Assembly (NCBI RefSeq): GCF_004564235.1
Contig: NZ_SOMN01000026.1
Location: forward strand, 1-64,000
Direction of reading: 5' to 3'
Source: Cohnella luojiensis
GTDB taxonomy: Bacteria; Bacillota; Bacilli; Paenibacillales; Paenibacillaceae
DNA length: 64,000 nt
Shown here: one piece after another, positions 46,988 to 55,730 of the stretch
How positions within the stretch are numbered: position 1 is the stretch's first letter
How the letters are laid out: the number at the start of each line of letters is the position of its first letter
The notes under the pieces: model-generated
Databases searched by the model: none
What the model saw: the letters and a program-made list of their open reading frames with translations, nothing else
Told to the model about the DNA's origin: nothing
Program-made: the position numbers and the translations under genes

Positions 46988-48403
46988 TCAGTTGAAAGGA
47001 ACCATGACGATGTCTCCGTCCGAGAAACGGAGGGAAACTCTTTGGGAACCGTCTTTAACGAATCGGGTATACCTGCCGATGACGATTTTCGTTCCGCCCC
47101 AGAGAGTATGTACCGCGTCGACTCGCGCCGTCGTGGCATCTTCGAGCGTTTTCTCGATCTCGAGCACGCGCTCTTTGGCGGCAGCGAGTTCCTCTAAGGT
47201 TTGGCGTTTCGTCGCGGTAACCTTTATCCTTAGCGCAAGCTTGTCAGGGGACAATTGGCCAATGGAGGCCATCTGGTCAAGCATAACGAGCGCTTTCTCG
47301 GACTTGTCCATGTTATCGGCTAGCTGGCGCATGGTCGTTCTTAATTCGCCCAGCTCTTGACGAAGCTCCGGTCGCACGCCAACCTCGATCACCGTTGCCG
47401 TCGACATGGAATTTCCGATCATTCTCGCGGTGACGCGGTCTCCGGCCTGTACGGTACCTCCCACGATAAGACCTTTAGCTCCAATGCATTTAACCGTTTT
47501 TCCCGCGCGTACGTTCGAATGCATGATGCTCTGGGAAACCAGAACATCCTCGCCCGCAATGACGTTCCCCTCCTGGATAAAGGAACAACGAATATTACGG
47601 CCGGATTTTACATATCCTTTGTTGCTTCCGATAATGCCGCCGGAAATCTCGATCGAGCCGTCGGACTCCACTTCCGCTCCTTCTATCCCGCCGGTTACTC
47701 GAATGTCTCCCGACGCTTTCACCCGGAAACCGGTTAGAATATTCCCTCTGATCACGACGGTGCCTACGAAATCGATGTTACCGATATTATAATCTACATC
47801 CCCGTTAACCTCGTAAACGGGGAATACGTTCAGCTTATCTTTATCGGTTCTCGTTACGAGTCCGTCAATGGCGGCGTACATGGCGATTTGCTCGGGATTG
47901 ACGACCACGTTCTTGCCGACCTTGAAATGAGCCTCTTTCCCTTCCCGCGGAGGGATTTCGTCTCCCGTCACGCCTTTGCCCGGGGCACCGGGCTGAGGAG
48001 GCACTCTTTCCGCGATCAACTGGCCTGCTTTCACGTTAGCCAGTTGCTTAACTTCTTTATAATCCACGCTTCCGTCTTCTTTTTCCGTCGGCCGCTTATT
48101 ATCTTCGCTAGACTCGTCGTATAGGACGTTAACGAAACCATCCACTCCCGGCTTAGGCGGAGTTCCCACGGCGACTACATTTTGCGTAAAGAAAAAATCC
48201 TGCGGCTTCTGAGCGATTAAATACAGGGTGTCCGACTGTAAGCCATACTTAATCCCTTGAGAGGATAAATACTGCTCTAATTGACGTGAATTAAACTTAA
48301 GATCATCTTCAACGCGTTTGAAAACCAAGTAAGCCTGCATCTTATCTTCGGAAATCGTTACCTGCAGACATTCCTCCAATGGCATTGATCCATTGTCAGG
48401 CAT
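46988..48403 (-). CDS. fapA: DUF342/FapA family protein
   Basis: 471 residues. The central part is a right-handed beta-helix of Gly-rich repeats (GTVVIRGNILTGFRVKASGDIRV; GGIEGAEVESDGSIEISGG), typical of FapA. The N-terminal ~150 residues form the FapA_N region (PKPGVDGFVNVLYDE; PGKGVTGDEIPP) and a coiled coil lies near 350-425. DUF342 proteins are linked to flagellar assembly or polarity in several bacteria, but the mechanism is not settled. It starts 18 nt after sigD. Confidence 0.85.
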   Translation of the reverse strand: MPDNGSMPLEECLQVTISEDKMQAYLVFKRVEDDLKFNSRQLEQYLSSQGIKYGLQSDTLYLIAQKPQDFFFTQNVVAVGTPPKPGVDGFVNVLYDESSEDNKRPTEKEDGSVDYKEVKQLANVKAGQLIAERVPPQPGAPGKGVTGDEIPPREGKEAHFKVGKNVVVNPEQIAMYAAIDGLVTRTDKDKLNVFPVYEVNGDVDYNIGNIDFVGTVVIRGNILTGFRVKASGDIRVTGGIEGAEVESDGSIEISGGIIGSNKGYVKSGRNIRCSFIQEGNVIAGEDVLVSQSIMHSNVRAGKTVKCIGAKGLIVGGTVQAGDRVTARMIGNSMSTATVIEVGVRPELRQELGELRTTMRQLADNMDKSEKALVMLDQMASIGQLSPDKLALRIKVTATKRQTLEELAAAKERVLEIEKTLEDATTARVDAVHTLWGGTKIVIGRYTRFVKDGSQRVSLRFSDGDIVMVPFN

Positions 48404-48421
48404 TATTTCGCGCCTCCTTCA

Positions 48422-49210
48422 TTATCCATTCTGAAGCAGCTGTTCCTTTTGTTTGGCAAGAGCTCCCCTGAGCCTCAATATCGCTTTAGAGTGCAACTGC
48501 GATATCCGCGAAGGCGACAAGCACATTACTTCCGCAATTTCGCTCAAAGACAGATCCTCATAGTAAAACAATGAAACGACGGTGCGTTCTTTTTCCGTTA
48601 ATTTCTCTATTCCGTATTTCAAGGAGTCCTTCAGGTAGGTTTCATGTACCTTCGATTCCGGACTCACCGCTTTATCGTCCACCAAGAGGGACATTCTCGT
48701 TTCGGACTCTTCCTCCCGGATGGGATCTTCCAGGGAAAATACCGCCGCTACCGCGACTTCTTGAAGCATTTGTTGAAAGTCTTTTTCGCTAATATTTAAA
48801 TAGGCGCATATCTCGTCATCCGAAGCAGAACGTAAATTCCTCTGTTCCAGTATCGCATAAGCGTCCTCCATTTTTTTCGCTTTGTCGCGAACTGACCGCG
48901 GTACCCAATCTCCTTGCCGAAGACCATCGATGATAGCGCCTCGAATTCTCCAAGAGGCATAGGTTTCGAATTGGAGCCCCCGTCGATAGTCGAACTTCTC
49001 GATAGCATCGATCAAGCCCATGGCCCCATTGCTCGCCAGATCGTCTTTCGTTACGTTCTTCGGTAAGCCAACCGCCATTCGACTGGACACGTAATCCACG
49101 AGTGGCAAATAGTGCTCGATCAGAAGCTTTCTCGCATCCGGATCCTCGTCCTCTTTCCAGCGCTGCCATAAATCTTGATGGGATAACCGGGAACGTGTTT
49201 GATCGACCAT
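48422..49210 (-). CDS. sigD: RNA polymerase sigma factor SigD (sigma-28/FliA)
   Basis: 262 residues. Region 2 (DDLASNGAMGLIDAIEKFDYRRGLQFETYASWRIRGAI, here given as a block), region 3 with LNISEKDFQQML and region 4 with LTEKERTVVSLFYYEDLSLSEIAEVM are all present. It transcribes flagellin, motor and chemoreceptor genes after hook completion. Lying late in the fla/che operon, its dose depends on read-through, as known for B. subtilis. Confidence 0.96.
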   Translation of the reverse strand: MVDQTRSRLSHQDLWQRWKEDEDPDARKLLIEHYLPLVDYVSSRMAVGLPKNVTKDDLASNGAMGLIDAIEKFDYRRGLQFETYASWRIRGAIIDGLRQGDWVPRSVRDKAKKMEDAYAILEQRNLRSASDDEICAYLNISEKDFQQMLQEVAVAAVFSLEDPIREEESETRMSLLVDDKAVSPESKVHETYLKDSLKYGIEKLTEKERTVVSLFYYEDLSLSEIAEVMCLSPSRISQLHSKAILRLRGALAKQKEQLLQNG

Positions 49211-49226
49211 TTTAGCCTCACCATCC

Positions 49227-49637
49227 TTATTCGTCCGTCAGACGACGTATCGCCTGAACCACTTCCTCCGGATTGGGATTGTCAAGCGACACCAATCGCT
49301 TGGGCGTGAGCGGCTGGAAGCCTTTAACCGGCTCTCCCTTGCCGTCCGCCCACTGTTCCTTCATCATCTCCGACAAGGAATCGTCATCGGGAGTCGTAAT
49401 ATCTAGCACTGCGCCGCGTTCATTCTCCGTAGACTCGATTGAATCAGGCTTCTTCGCCGGATTTAGGATCTGGCCCAATACGATTCTTACGACCAATGCT
49501 AAAGCAGCAAATACGATAAATGCATACAAACTGCGCATAAAAGTCGTTCCTAGAGGATTGTTCGACAGCGAGAACATAAAGGTCAATAATGCGCCGAACC
49601 CGCCGAATCCGACATTTAAGCGCCAGGAACCTACCAT
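49227..49637 (-). CDS. Unknown protein with two transmembrane segments between cheD and sigD
   Basis: 136 residues, not recognised. Two hydrophobic stretches (about 10-27 and 34-56) are followed by an acidic cytoplasmic tail with SESTEN-like polar sequence and a conserved-looking end (FQPLTPKRLVSLDNPNPEEVVQAIRRL). The ATG lies one base after the cheD stop and has GGAG upstream, so it is part of the operon. A membrane scaffold for chemotaxis or motility is only a guess from context. Confidence 0.75.
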   Translation of the reverse strand: MVGSWRLNVGFGGFGALLTFMFSLSNNPLGTTFMRSLYAFIVFAALALVVRIVLGQILNPAKKPDSIESTENERGAVLDITTPDDDSLSEMMKEQWADGKGEPVKGFQPLTPKRLVSLDNPNPEEVVQAIRRLTDE

Positions 49638-49638
49638 C

Positions 49639-50133
49639 TTAAATCTCCTTTACTCCGAACTGCACGCTTCGTATGCTGAACACTCCGGTTTGACTGCTCA
49701 ATTCCACCGTTCGTCCATAATTGCCTCCGGTATCTTCGGATACTAGAGGGATCGAGAAGTATTCCAACGCTTGCTTCGTCGCTTCCACGTTTCGTGGACC
49801 AATACGCATCGTATCAGCCGCGCCCACTAAAGCGAACATTTGCGCTCCTCCCGCCATTTTCGCGATTAGCCGTCCGGTTACCGCCCCCTTGCTTGTCATA
49901 CGCCGCAGGAGCTCCGGAACGGCAGTGTCCGCGTATTTGGCGATGTTCAACTGACCTTCGCGGGCAATATCGGATGAAGGGAGCATAATATGCGCCATCC
50001 CGCCGATCCGAAGAATAGGGTCGAATAGAGTAAGGCCTACGCAGGACCCCAAGCCGGTCGTTCTGAGCATCGCCCCTCCTTCGGCAATGTTTAAATCAGC
50101 CATCCCTACCTTGATAAGGGTGCCTTCCGTCAT
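49639..50133 (-). CDS. cheD: Chemoreceptor glutamine deamidase CheD
   Basis: 164 residues. Catalytic Cys31 (GLGSCVG) and His48 (GGMAHIMLP) are in place. It deamidates receptor glutamines and also binds CheC to raise its CheY-P phosphatase activity. Its ATG shares one base with the cheC stop. Confidence 0.95.
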   Translation of the reverse strand: MTEGTLIKVGMADLNIAEGGAMLRTTGLGSCVGLTLFDPILRIGGMAHIMLPSSDIAREGQLNIAKYADTAVPELLRRMTSKGAVTGRLIAKMAGGAQMFALVGAADTMRIGPRNVEATKQALEYFSIPLVSEDTGGNYGRTVELSSQTGVFSIRSVQFGVKEI

Positions 50134-50765
50134 TAGAGCGGCACTCCCAACGCACGGAAAAGTTTGTCGAACGACTCGGGGTCGGGTATGAGGAAGAAGT
50201 GTCCTTCCGCTTCTTGATGACCCTCAAGAAAAGTCGTATCGATAAGCAAAGCATCATCGCCCATCGTGCCGAATTGGAGTAAACCGTAACTTAAAATCGC
50301 GCCTGCCATGTCCACCGCAAGAGAAGGAACCGTCGGGGACATATGCAGTCCCGTAAAATCAGCCAAAGAGGATAAGTAAGAGCCTGCCAGGATATTTCCG
50401 ATTTCGTTAAGTGCCGATAGCTCCAATTCGCTGTAGTTATCGTTCTCGGCGGCATTAAAGCCCAGTAACCCTTGCAAGATACGTCGAGCTGGTTCCTTGT
50501 TAATGATGAAGAACATGTTGCCGGGAGCATCGCCTTCAACGCGAAGGAAGATGGCAATAACGACGGCTTCCGTTCCTCCGACCCGCTCGGCAATCGCTTC
50601 GAACGGCAGCAGGCTTACGGTCGGAACCGCCATATCTACCGGTTTATTAAGCAAGGTCGACAATGCGGTCGCCGCGTTGCCTGCGCCGATGTTTCCGACT
50701 TCCCTGAGTACGTCCATCTTGAAATCCGCGTCATTCTTGAAGAGATTCACCGACTTATTCCCCAA
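50133..50765 (-). CDS. cheC: CheY-P phosphatase CheC
   Basis: 210 residues with two copies of the CheC motif: REVGNIGAGNAATALS near 22-37 and LNEIGNILAGSYLS near 120. Both E..N active-site pairs are present. It dephosphorylates CheY-P and, with CheD, forms the adaptation feedback. It overlaps the cheW end by 11 nt. The residual similarity to the FliY/FliN N-terminus is expected for the family. Confidence 0.94.
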   Translation of the reverse strand: MGNKSVNLFKNDADFKMDVLREVGNIGAGNAATALSTLLNKPVDMAVPTVSLLPFEAIAERVGGTEAVVIAIFLRVEGDAPGNMFFIINKEPARRILQGLLGFNAAENDNYSELELSALNEIGNILAGSYLSSLADFTGLHMSPTVPSLAVDMAGAILSYGLLQFGTMGDDALLIDTTFLEGHQEAEGHFFLIPDPESFDKLFRALGVPL

Positions 50766-51216
50766 ACTGTTCTAATTGAATAATTTCGTTGCGGCTGAGC
50801 ACTTCTACCAAATTCAATAGAATCAATAGACGGCTATCGCCGATCTTAGCTACCCCGCTGATGTACTTGGCTTTGATTCCTCCAAGCACTTCCGGCGGAT
50901 TCTCGATAGCATCGCTCATCACGTCCATAACGTCGTTCGCGGAATCTACGATGAAGCCAACCTCCAGATCGTTCGCCGCTACGATAATGATCCGGGAATT
51001 CTCCGTGATCTCCGTCTCGGCAAGCCCAAAACGACCGCGTAAATCGATGACCGGAATAACGATTCCTCTAAGATTGATAACGCCTTTAACGAATGCAGGG
51101 GTTTTCGGAACTCTCGTAATCGGAACCATCCGCTCGATCGTGCGAACTTTGTCTACCTCGATACCGTACTCTTCATGCGCTAACGTAAAGACAATGACTT
51201 TCAATTCCTCTGCCAT
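50755..51216 (-). CDS. cheW: Chemotaxis coupling protein CheW
   Basis: 153 residues, a single SH3-like CheW domain (EYGIEVDKVRTIERMVPITRVP; GVINLRGIVIPVIDLRGRFG). It links receptors to the CheA P5 domain. It is 28 nt downstream of cheA and overlaps cheC. Confidence 0.96.
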   Translation of the reverse strand: MAEELKVIVFTLAHEEYGIEVDKVRTIERMVPITRVPKTPAFVKGVINLRGIVIPVIDLRGRFGLAETEITENSRIIIVAANDLEVGFIVDSANDVMDVMSDAIENPPEVLGGIKAKYISGVAKIGDSRLLILLNLVEVLSRNEIIQLEQFGE

Positions 51217-51244
51217 GGAATAAATCCTCCCTTGAGTCCGGTTT

Positions 51245-53320
51245 TTACTTAATAAGTGCGTTTGGATCTACGATTAATGCAACTTGGCCGTCTCCTAGTA
51301 TCGTTGCCCCGGAGACGACGTCTAGGCTGCCGGCTAAGTATTTGCCTAACGGTTTCAATACGATCTCGCTCTGTCCGATAAATTCGTCAACCAATATAGC
51401 GGCAAGCTTGTCCCCTTTGCGGACGACCAGCATTTCCGTTTCCGCCTCTTCGTCATCGCGATAATCCGGCGACTGTACCAGAGCAGCCAACGAAACGACC
51501 GGAATGATAGATTGACGATAATCGATTATGCGATTTCCATGCAACGTACGTATTTCCGATCTCTTGACGGATCCTGTTTCTACGATTGAAGATAGCGGAA
51601 ACGCATATTTCTCGGAGCCAAGCTTGATGAGCATAGCGGCAATGATCGATAGCGTGAGAGGCAATTGAATCGAAAATTTAGTTCCCGCCCCCAAAGTCGA
51701 GTGAACGGCAACATGACCGCCCAGCGAGGATATTTTCGATTTGACCACGTCGAGCCCGACGCCCCTGCCGGAAATATCGGATACTTTGTCCGCGGTACTG
51801 AAGCCAGCCGCGAATATGAGCATGTTGACTTCGTCGTCGGTGAGGTTCTTCGCCTCCTCGTCTGTGATTACGCCACGCTTGATAGCCGTCTCCAACACCT
51901 TCGGACGATTGATTCCCTTACCGTCCTCTTCGATCTCGATGAAGACGTGATTACCGCTATGGAAAGCCCTTAGATGAACCGTTCCGACTTCTGGCTTGCC
52001 GAGCTTGACTCGTTCCGTGATCGACTCGATGCCATGATCGACCGCATTACGGATAAGATGAACGAGCGGGTCGCCGATTTCATCGATAACGGTGCGATCC
52101 AGTTCCGTCTCTGCTCCGACGATTACCAGATCAACCTTCTTATCCAACGACTTCGCTAAATCCCGGACCATCCTTGGAAACCGGTTAAAGACGCTTTCCA
52201 CGGGAACCATCCGCAGCTTAAGAACGATATTCTGGAGGTCCGCGCTGACTCGGGCCATATGCTCGACCGTTTCCGTCAAGTCATTGCGCCTAACCTCGGA
52301 TGCAAGCTGCTCCAATCGAACTCGATCGATTAACAATTCGCTAAAGAGATTCATCAACGAATCGAGACGCTCGATATCGACGCGAATCGTGCGGGGCGCG
52401 GCATTGCCAGCGTTCGTCGCTGCTGGCCGGGTTGCATTGCTATCCGCTGCGGAAACTAAGGAAACGGGTGGAGGTGTAGAAATGGCTACAGTGGCCGCGG
52501 ACTCCTTAATCGCCGCTTCAACGGCTTTCTCCGCCTCGCCTTGGGAGCGTCCCAATTCTTCAAGCGATGCACGATCAACGGCATTTAATATGGCTGATTC
52601 GATCTCGGATACTCGCGAGATTTGGTCGCGAAGCAAACCTTCCTCGGCTTGAGTAATGTAATAGACCGAGAAACTGCGATCGAACTGCTCTTGCTCGATC
52701 TCTTGAACGGAAGGATAAGCTTTGACCACTTCGCCGTTTCTTTCCAGCACGTCGAATACCATGTATGCACGGGCGGCCTTAAGCAAACAATCCTCCCGTA
52801 CCTTGACTTCAATGTAATACGCATTATGGCCGCTTTCCAAGGATTGGCTAAGGATGGACAATTGATATTGATCCAACACTAACGAAGCGGATAATCCAGC
52901 CGCCGGAACCGTCGCTTTCACGACACCGCTGCCGTTGACATCCCCCTTGACGATCGCTTTTAACCGCTCTACTAAATCCGCGACATCGCCTTTGCCCGTT
53001 CCGCCATTGATAATATCTTGAACCATGGCTTCAAGAGCATCCAAGCATTTGAATAACGTGTCGAAAATCTGGCCATTCATGCTAAGCTTGCTGTTACGAA
53101 CGAGATCCAGTACATTTTCCATTTCATGCGTCAAAGCCGCGAGATCTTCAAATCCCATCGTCGCCGACATTCCCTTCAGCGTATGCGCGGAACGGAAGAT
53201 AATTTGCACGATGCCGATATCCTCCGGCTGTTGCTCCAGCCGAAGCATATTTTCGTTCAGAGATTGCAAGTGATCGTTAGACTCATCGATAAAGATGGAC
53301 ATATATTGATTCATTTCCAC
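51245..53320 (-). CDS. cheA: Chemotaxis histidine kinase CheA
   Basis: 691 residues. HPt domain with His46 (SAHTLKGMSATMGF), P2-like domain near 165-225, P3 dimerisation (TIRVDIERLDSLMNLFSEL), ATPase with HLIRNAVDHGIES, DGKGI and GRGVGLDVVKS, and a C-terminal CheW-like P5 domain. It phosphorylates CheY and CheB. Starts GTG 53320 (or ATG 53314) behind GGAGGTG. Confidence 0.97.
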   Translation of the reverse strand: MEMNQYMSIFIDESNDHLQSLNENMLRLEQQPEDIGIVQIIFRSAHTLKGMSATMGFEDLAALTHEMENVLDLVRNSKLSMNGQIFDTLFKCLDALEAMVQDIINGGTGKGDVADLVERLKAIVKGDVNGSGVVKATVPAAGLSASLVLDQYQLSILSQSLESGHNAYYIEVKVREDCLLKAARAYMVFDVLERNGEVVKAYPSVQEIEQEQFDRSFSVYYITQAEEGLLRDQISRVSEIESAILNAVDRASLEELGRSQGEAEKAVEAAIKESAATVAISTPPPVSLVSAADSNATRPAATNAGNAAPRTIRVDIERLDSLMNLFSELLIDRVRLEQLASEVRRNDLTETVEHMARVSADLQNIVLKLRMVPVESVFNRFPRMVRDLAKSLDKKVDLVIVGAETELDRTVIDEIGDPLVHLIRNAVDHGIESITERVKLGKPEVGTVHLRAFHSGNHVFIEIEEDGKGINRPKVLETAIKRGVITDEEAKNLTDDEVNMLIFAAGFSTADKVSDISGRGVGLDVVKSKISSLGGHVAVHSTLGAGTKFSIQLPLTLSIIAAMLIKLGSEKYAFPLSSIVETGSVKRSEIRTLHGNRIIDYRQSIIPVVSLAALVQSPDYRDDEEAETEMLVVRKGDKLAAILVDEFIGQSEIVLKPLGKYLAGSLDVVSGATILGDGQVALIVDPNALIK

Positions 53321-53362
53321 GTGCCGGACACCTCCTTGTTGGCTGAACTTCCATAATCTAAA

Positions 53363-54817
53363 TTAGGATTTTCGGGTTTTCACTTCCTGTATTAGAACAG
53401 GGGCGATGGCTTGAAGCGGGAGCTGATGGGAAACGGCGCCTAACTCTACGGCGGAGCGCGGCATGCCGTATACGACGCAGGTTTGCTCAGCTTCCGCTAT
53501 CGTCGTTGAAGCACCATCCGTTTGCAGTGCCTTCATTCCCTTTGCCCCGTCGCTGCCCATCCCAGTCATAAGCACGGCATGCCTTTTTAGTTGCTGGTGC
53601 CCGATTAAGGATTCGAACAATACATCAACGGATGGCATATGGCCGGCCCTTGGACCTTCCTCCGACAATCTGATGCGGTATTTGCCGGTTGCATCCTTCG
53701 CTAGCGACATATGCTTGCCGCCGGGGGCGATATAAGCCGTCGCCGTTTCTACTGCCTCGCCATCAACCGCTTCCCGGACGTGGATGCTGCAAAAGTTATC
53801 TAGTCTTTGCGCCAGCGAGTGCGTAAATTTAGGCGGCATATGCTGGACGACCAGGATGGGTGCCGGGAAATCCGACGGTATGCCGGTAAGGACTTCGTGA
53901 AGAGCGCGCGGCCCCCCCGTTGAAGTACCTATTGCCACTAAGTGAGTAAAGTTGGTAGTGACTTTTGGAGCAACTGCAGAAGCAGCAGGAGGAATAGCTT
54001 GAGCCGGTTTCTCCATATTTACCGTCGCTTTAGGCGTTTTCTTAGTTGAGGTTTCATGATTCGCGACCGCCGGAGAAGGCTTTAACTCTTGCCTCTGTAC
54101 AATCTCTTTACCGAGCTTCGGCTCTATCGCATTAACTTTCGGTAGTCCGTTGTTAGAAACCGGCTGCGATGATGACCCGGTTCGCGGTATACGTTTGTCC
54201 ATCAGCCCATCAGGCGCGCGCTGTATCCCTTCCGGATTCTTCTTTGCTCTCTCGGATTCGGAAGGAGGTCTGGTCCCATCCGTCGACAGCTTGCGTAAGG
54301 TCGCTTCGGCACGACGGATCGGCTCGGGTTTCTCCGACGGAGTCGGAGGAGGAGATGGAACGACGACTTCCGCTTTTTCCTCCACGGCCGGCAGCATTCG
54401 CAACGAGCCGCTGCTCATCGTTTCCAATGCAATATGTAATTTTTCTAAAAGCTGCTCTCCGACTTGACGGATATCATGCTTAACGGCACCGTCCGGCTTA
54501 CGAATAAAGTCGACCGCTCCGCATTGAAGAGCTTTAATGGTATCCCTTGTCCCGTTATCCGTTACCGCAGAGAGCATGATTACCGGAGTAGGCTGAACGG
54601 CCATTATTCGTTGCAAGGCTTCGATCCCATTCCAATGCGGCATTTCCAGATCCATGGTAATAATGTCCGGCTTAAGCTTGATCGCCAAGTCCACGGCTTC
54701 TTTGCCATTAGAAGCCGTTGCCAATACATTAAATGCAGCGTCGGCATCGATCACATCGCTGAACACCTTGCGCATAAAAGGGGAATCATCAACGATCAGC
54801 ACTTTATATTCCGGCAT
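53363..54817 (-). CDS. cheB: CheB methylesterase with an unusually long linker
   Basis: 484 residues, over a hundred longer than typical CheB (about 350). The receiver domain has phospho-acceptor Asp56 (ITMDLEMPHWNG). The catalytic domain starts near 290 with Ser299 (GTSTGGP), His326 (VVQHMPP) and a later Asp in MGSDGAKGM. Residues about 135-288 are a Pro/Ser/Lys/Glu-rich, probably disordered linker. It removes methyl groups from receptors. No CheR gene lies in the window. Confidence 0.94.
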   Translation of the reverse strand: MPEYKVLIVDDSPFMRKVFSDVIDADAAFNVLATASNGKEAVDLAIKLKPDIITMDLEMPHWNGIEALQRIMAVQPTPVIMLSAVTDNGTRDTIKALQCGAVDFIRKPDGAVKHDIRQVGEQLLEKLHIALETMSSGSLRMLPAVEEKAEVVVPSPPPTPSEKPEPIRRAEATLRKLSTDGTRPPSESERAKKNPEGIQRAPDGLMDKRIPRTGSSSQPVSNNGLPKVNAIEPKLGKEIVQRQELKPSPAVANHETSTKKTPKATVNMEKPAQAIPPAASAVAPKVTTNFTHLVAIGTSTGGPRALHEVLTGIPSDFPAPILVVQHMPPKFTHSLAQRLDNFCSIHVREAVDGEAVETATAYIAPGGKHMSLAKDATGKYRIRLSEEGPRAGHMPSVDVLFESLIGHQQLKRHAVLMTGMGSDGAKGMKALQTDGASTTIAEAEQTCVVYGMPRSAVELGAVSHQLPLQAIAPVLIQEVKTRKS

Positions 54818-54863
54818 TTTGGCGACCCTCCCCCGTTAGTCTAGTTGTTATATTGTTTTCGCT

Positions 54864-55730
54864 CTAACTCCACAGCTTTTTTATTCGTTGCAAGAAACTC
54901 GATACTCCGCCGACCGGGGTTGACCCCCGATCTTCCAATAGGAAACGGGACGTGATCCGATCGATCCCCCGAGTCGCATCGCTATTAGGGAACGCTATAG
55001 ATAAAGGGGTTTGGCGTTTTACCGCTTTCGATACGCTGGAATCGTCTGGAATGTAACCAAGTACCGGAATTTCCAACCCCAAATATTTGCTAGCTACTTG
55101 ACGGATATTATCCGCCGTTTGATTTCCTTCGCGTTCATCGGTAACGCGGTTCACGACGAGCCTGAAGGAAATTTGGTGCCCCATCGACTTCAACATCTTG
55201 ATGAGGGCGTAAGCATCCGTAATGGACGTCGGCTCCGGAGTCGTCACTACGATGGTCTCTTCGGCAGCCGTAATGAATCGAACCGTTTCTTTGGATAACC
55301 CGGCACCGGTATCAAACAGAATAAAATCTACATGGCCGTGCAGCTTGCCAATTTGTTCGGAGAAATACTCCAGCTCTTGTTCGCTTAGACGGACCAAATC
55401 CTGAAATCCGGAACCGCCCGCGATAAATTGCAAGCCACCCGGTCCGACCTGTATAATCTCCCAAATCGTCTTCTCTCCCTTAAGTAGATGCATCAGATTG
55501 TATTTGGCCGGGGTACCCAACAATACGTCGATGTTCGCAAAGCTAATGTCCGCATCGAACACCAGCACGCTATACCCCCGACTTTGCAATGCCATGGCGA
55601 AATTAAGGCTGAAATTGGATTTTCCTACCCCGCCTTTACCGCTAGTCACGGTAATCACCCTTGTCGTCCGAGCGGAGCCCAAATCCTTAGAATGAACCAA
55701 ATGCCGAAGCGCTTGCGCTTGATCAATCAT
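54864..55730 (-). CDS. flhG: MinD-like ATPase FlhG (YlxH)
   Basis: 288 residues. The N-terminus carries DQAQALR (residues 3-9), the DQAxxLR motif known to stimulate the FlhF GTPase, followed by the deviant Walker A GKGGVGKS (31-38) and FDADISFANIDVLLG. It controls flagellum number and place, cycling on the membrane through its C-terminal amphipathic segment (FLQRIKKLW). Its start overlaps flhF by 8 nt. Confidence 0.95.
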   Translation of the reverse strand: MIDQAQALRHLVHSKDLGSARTTRVITVTSGKGGVGKSNFSLNFAMALQSRGYSVLVFDADISFANIDVLLGTPAKYNLMHLLKGEKTIWEIIQVGPGGLQFIAGGSGFQDLVRLSEQELEYFSEQIGKLHGHVDFILFDTGAGLSKETVRFITAAEETIVVTTPEPTSITDAYALIKMLKSMGHQISFRLVVNRVTDEREGNQTADNIRQVASKYLGLEIPVLGYIPDDSSVSKAVKRQTPLSIAFPNSDATRGIDRITSRFLLEDRGSTPVGGVSSFLQRIKKLWS

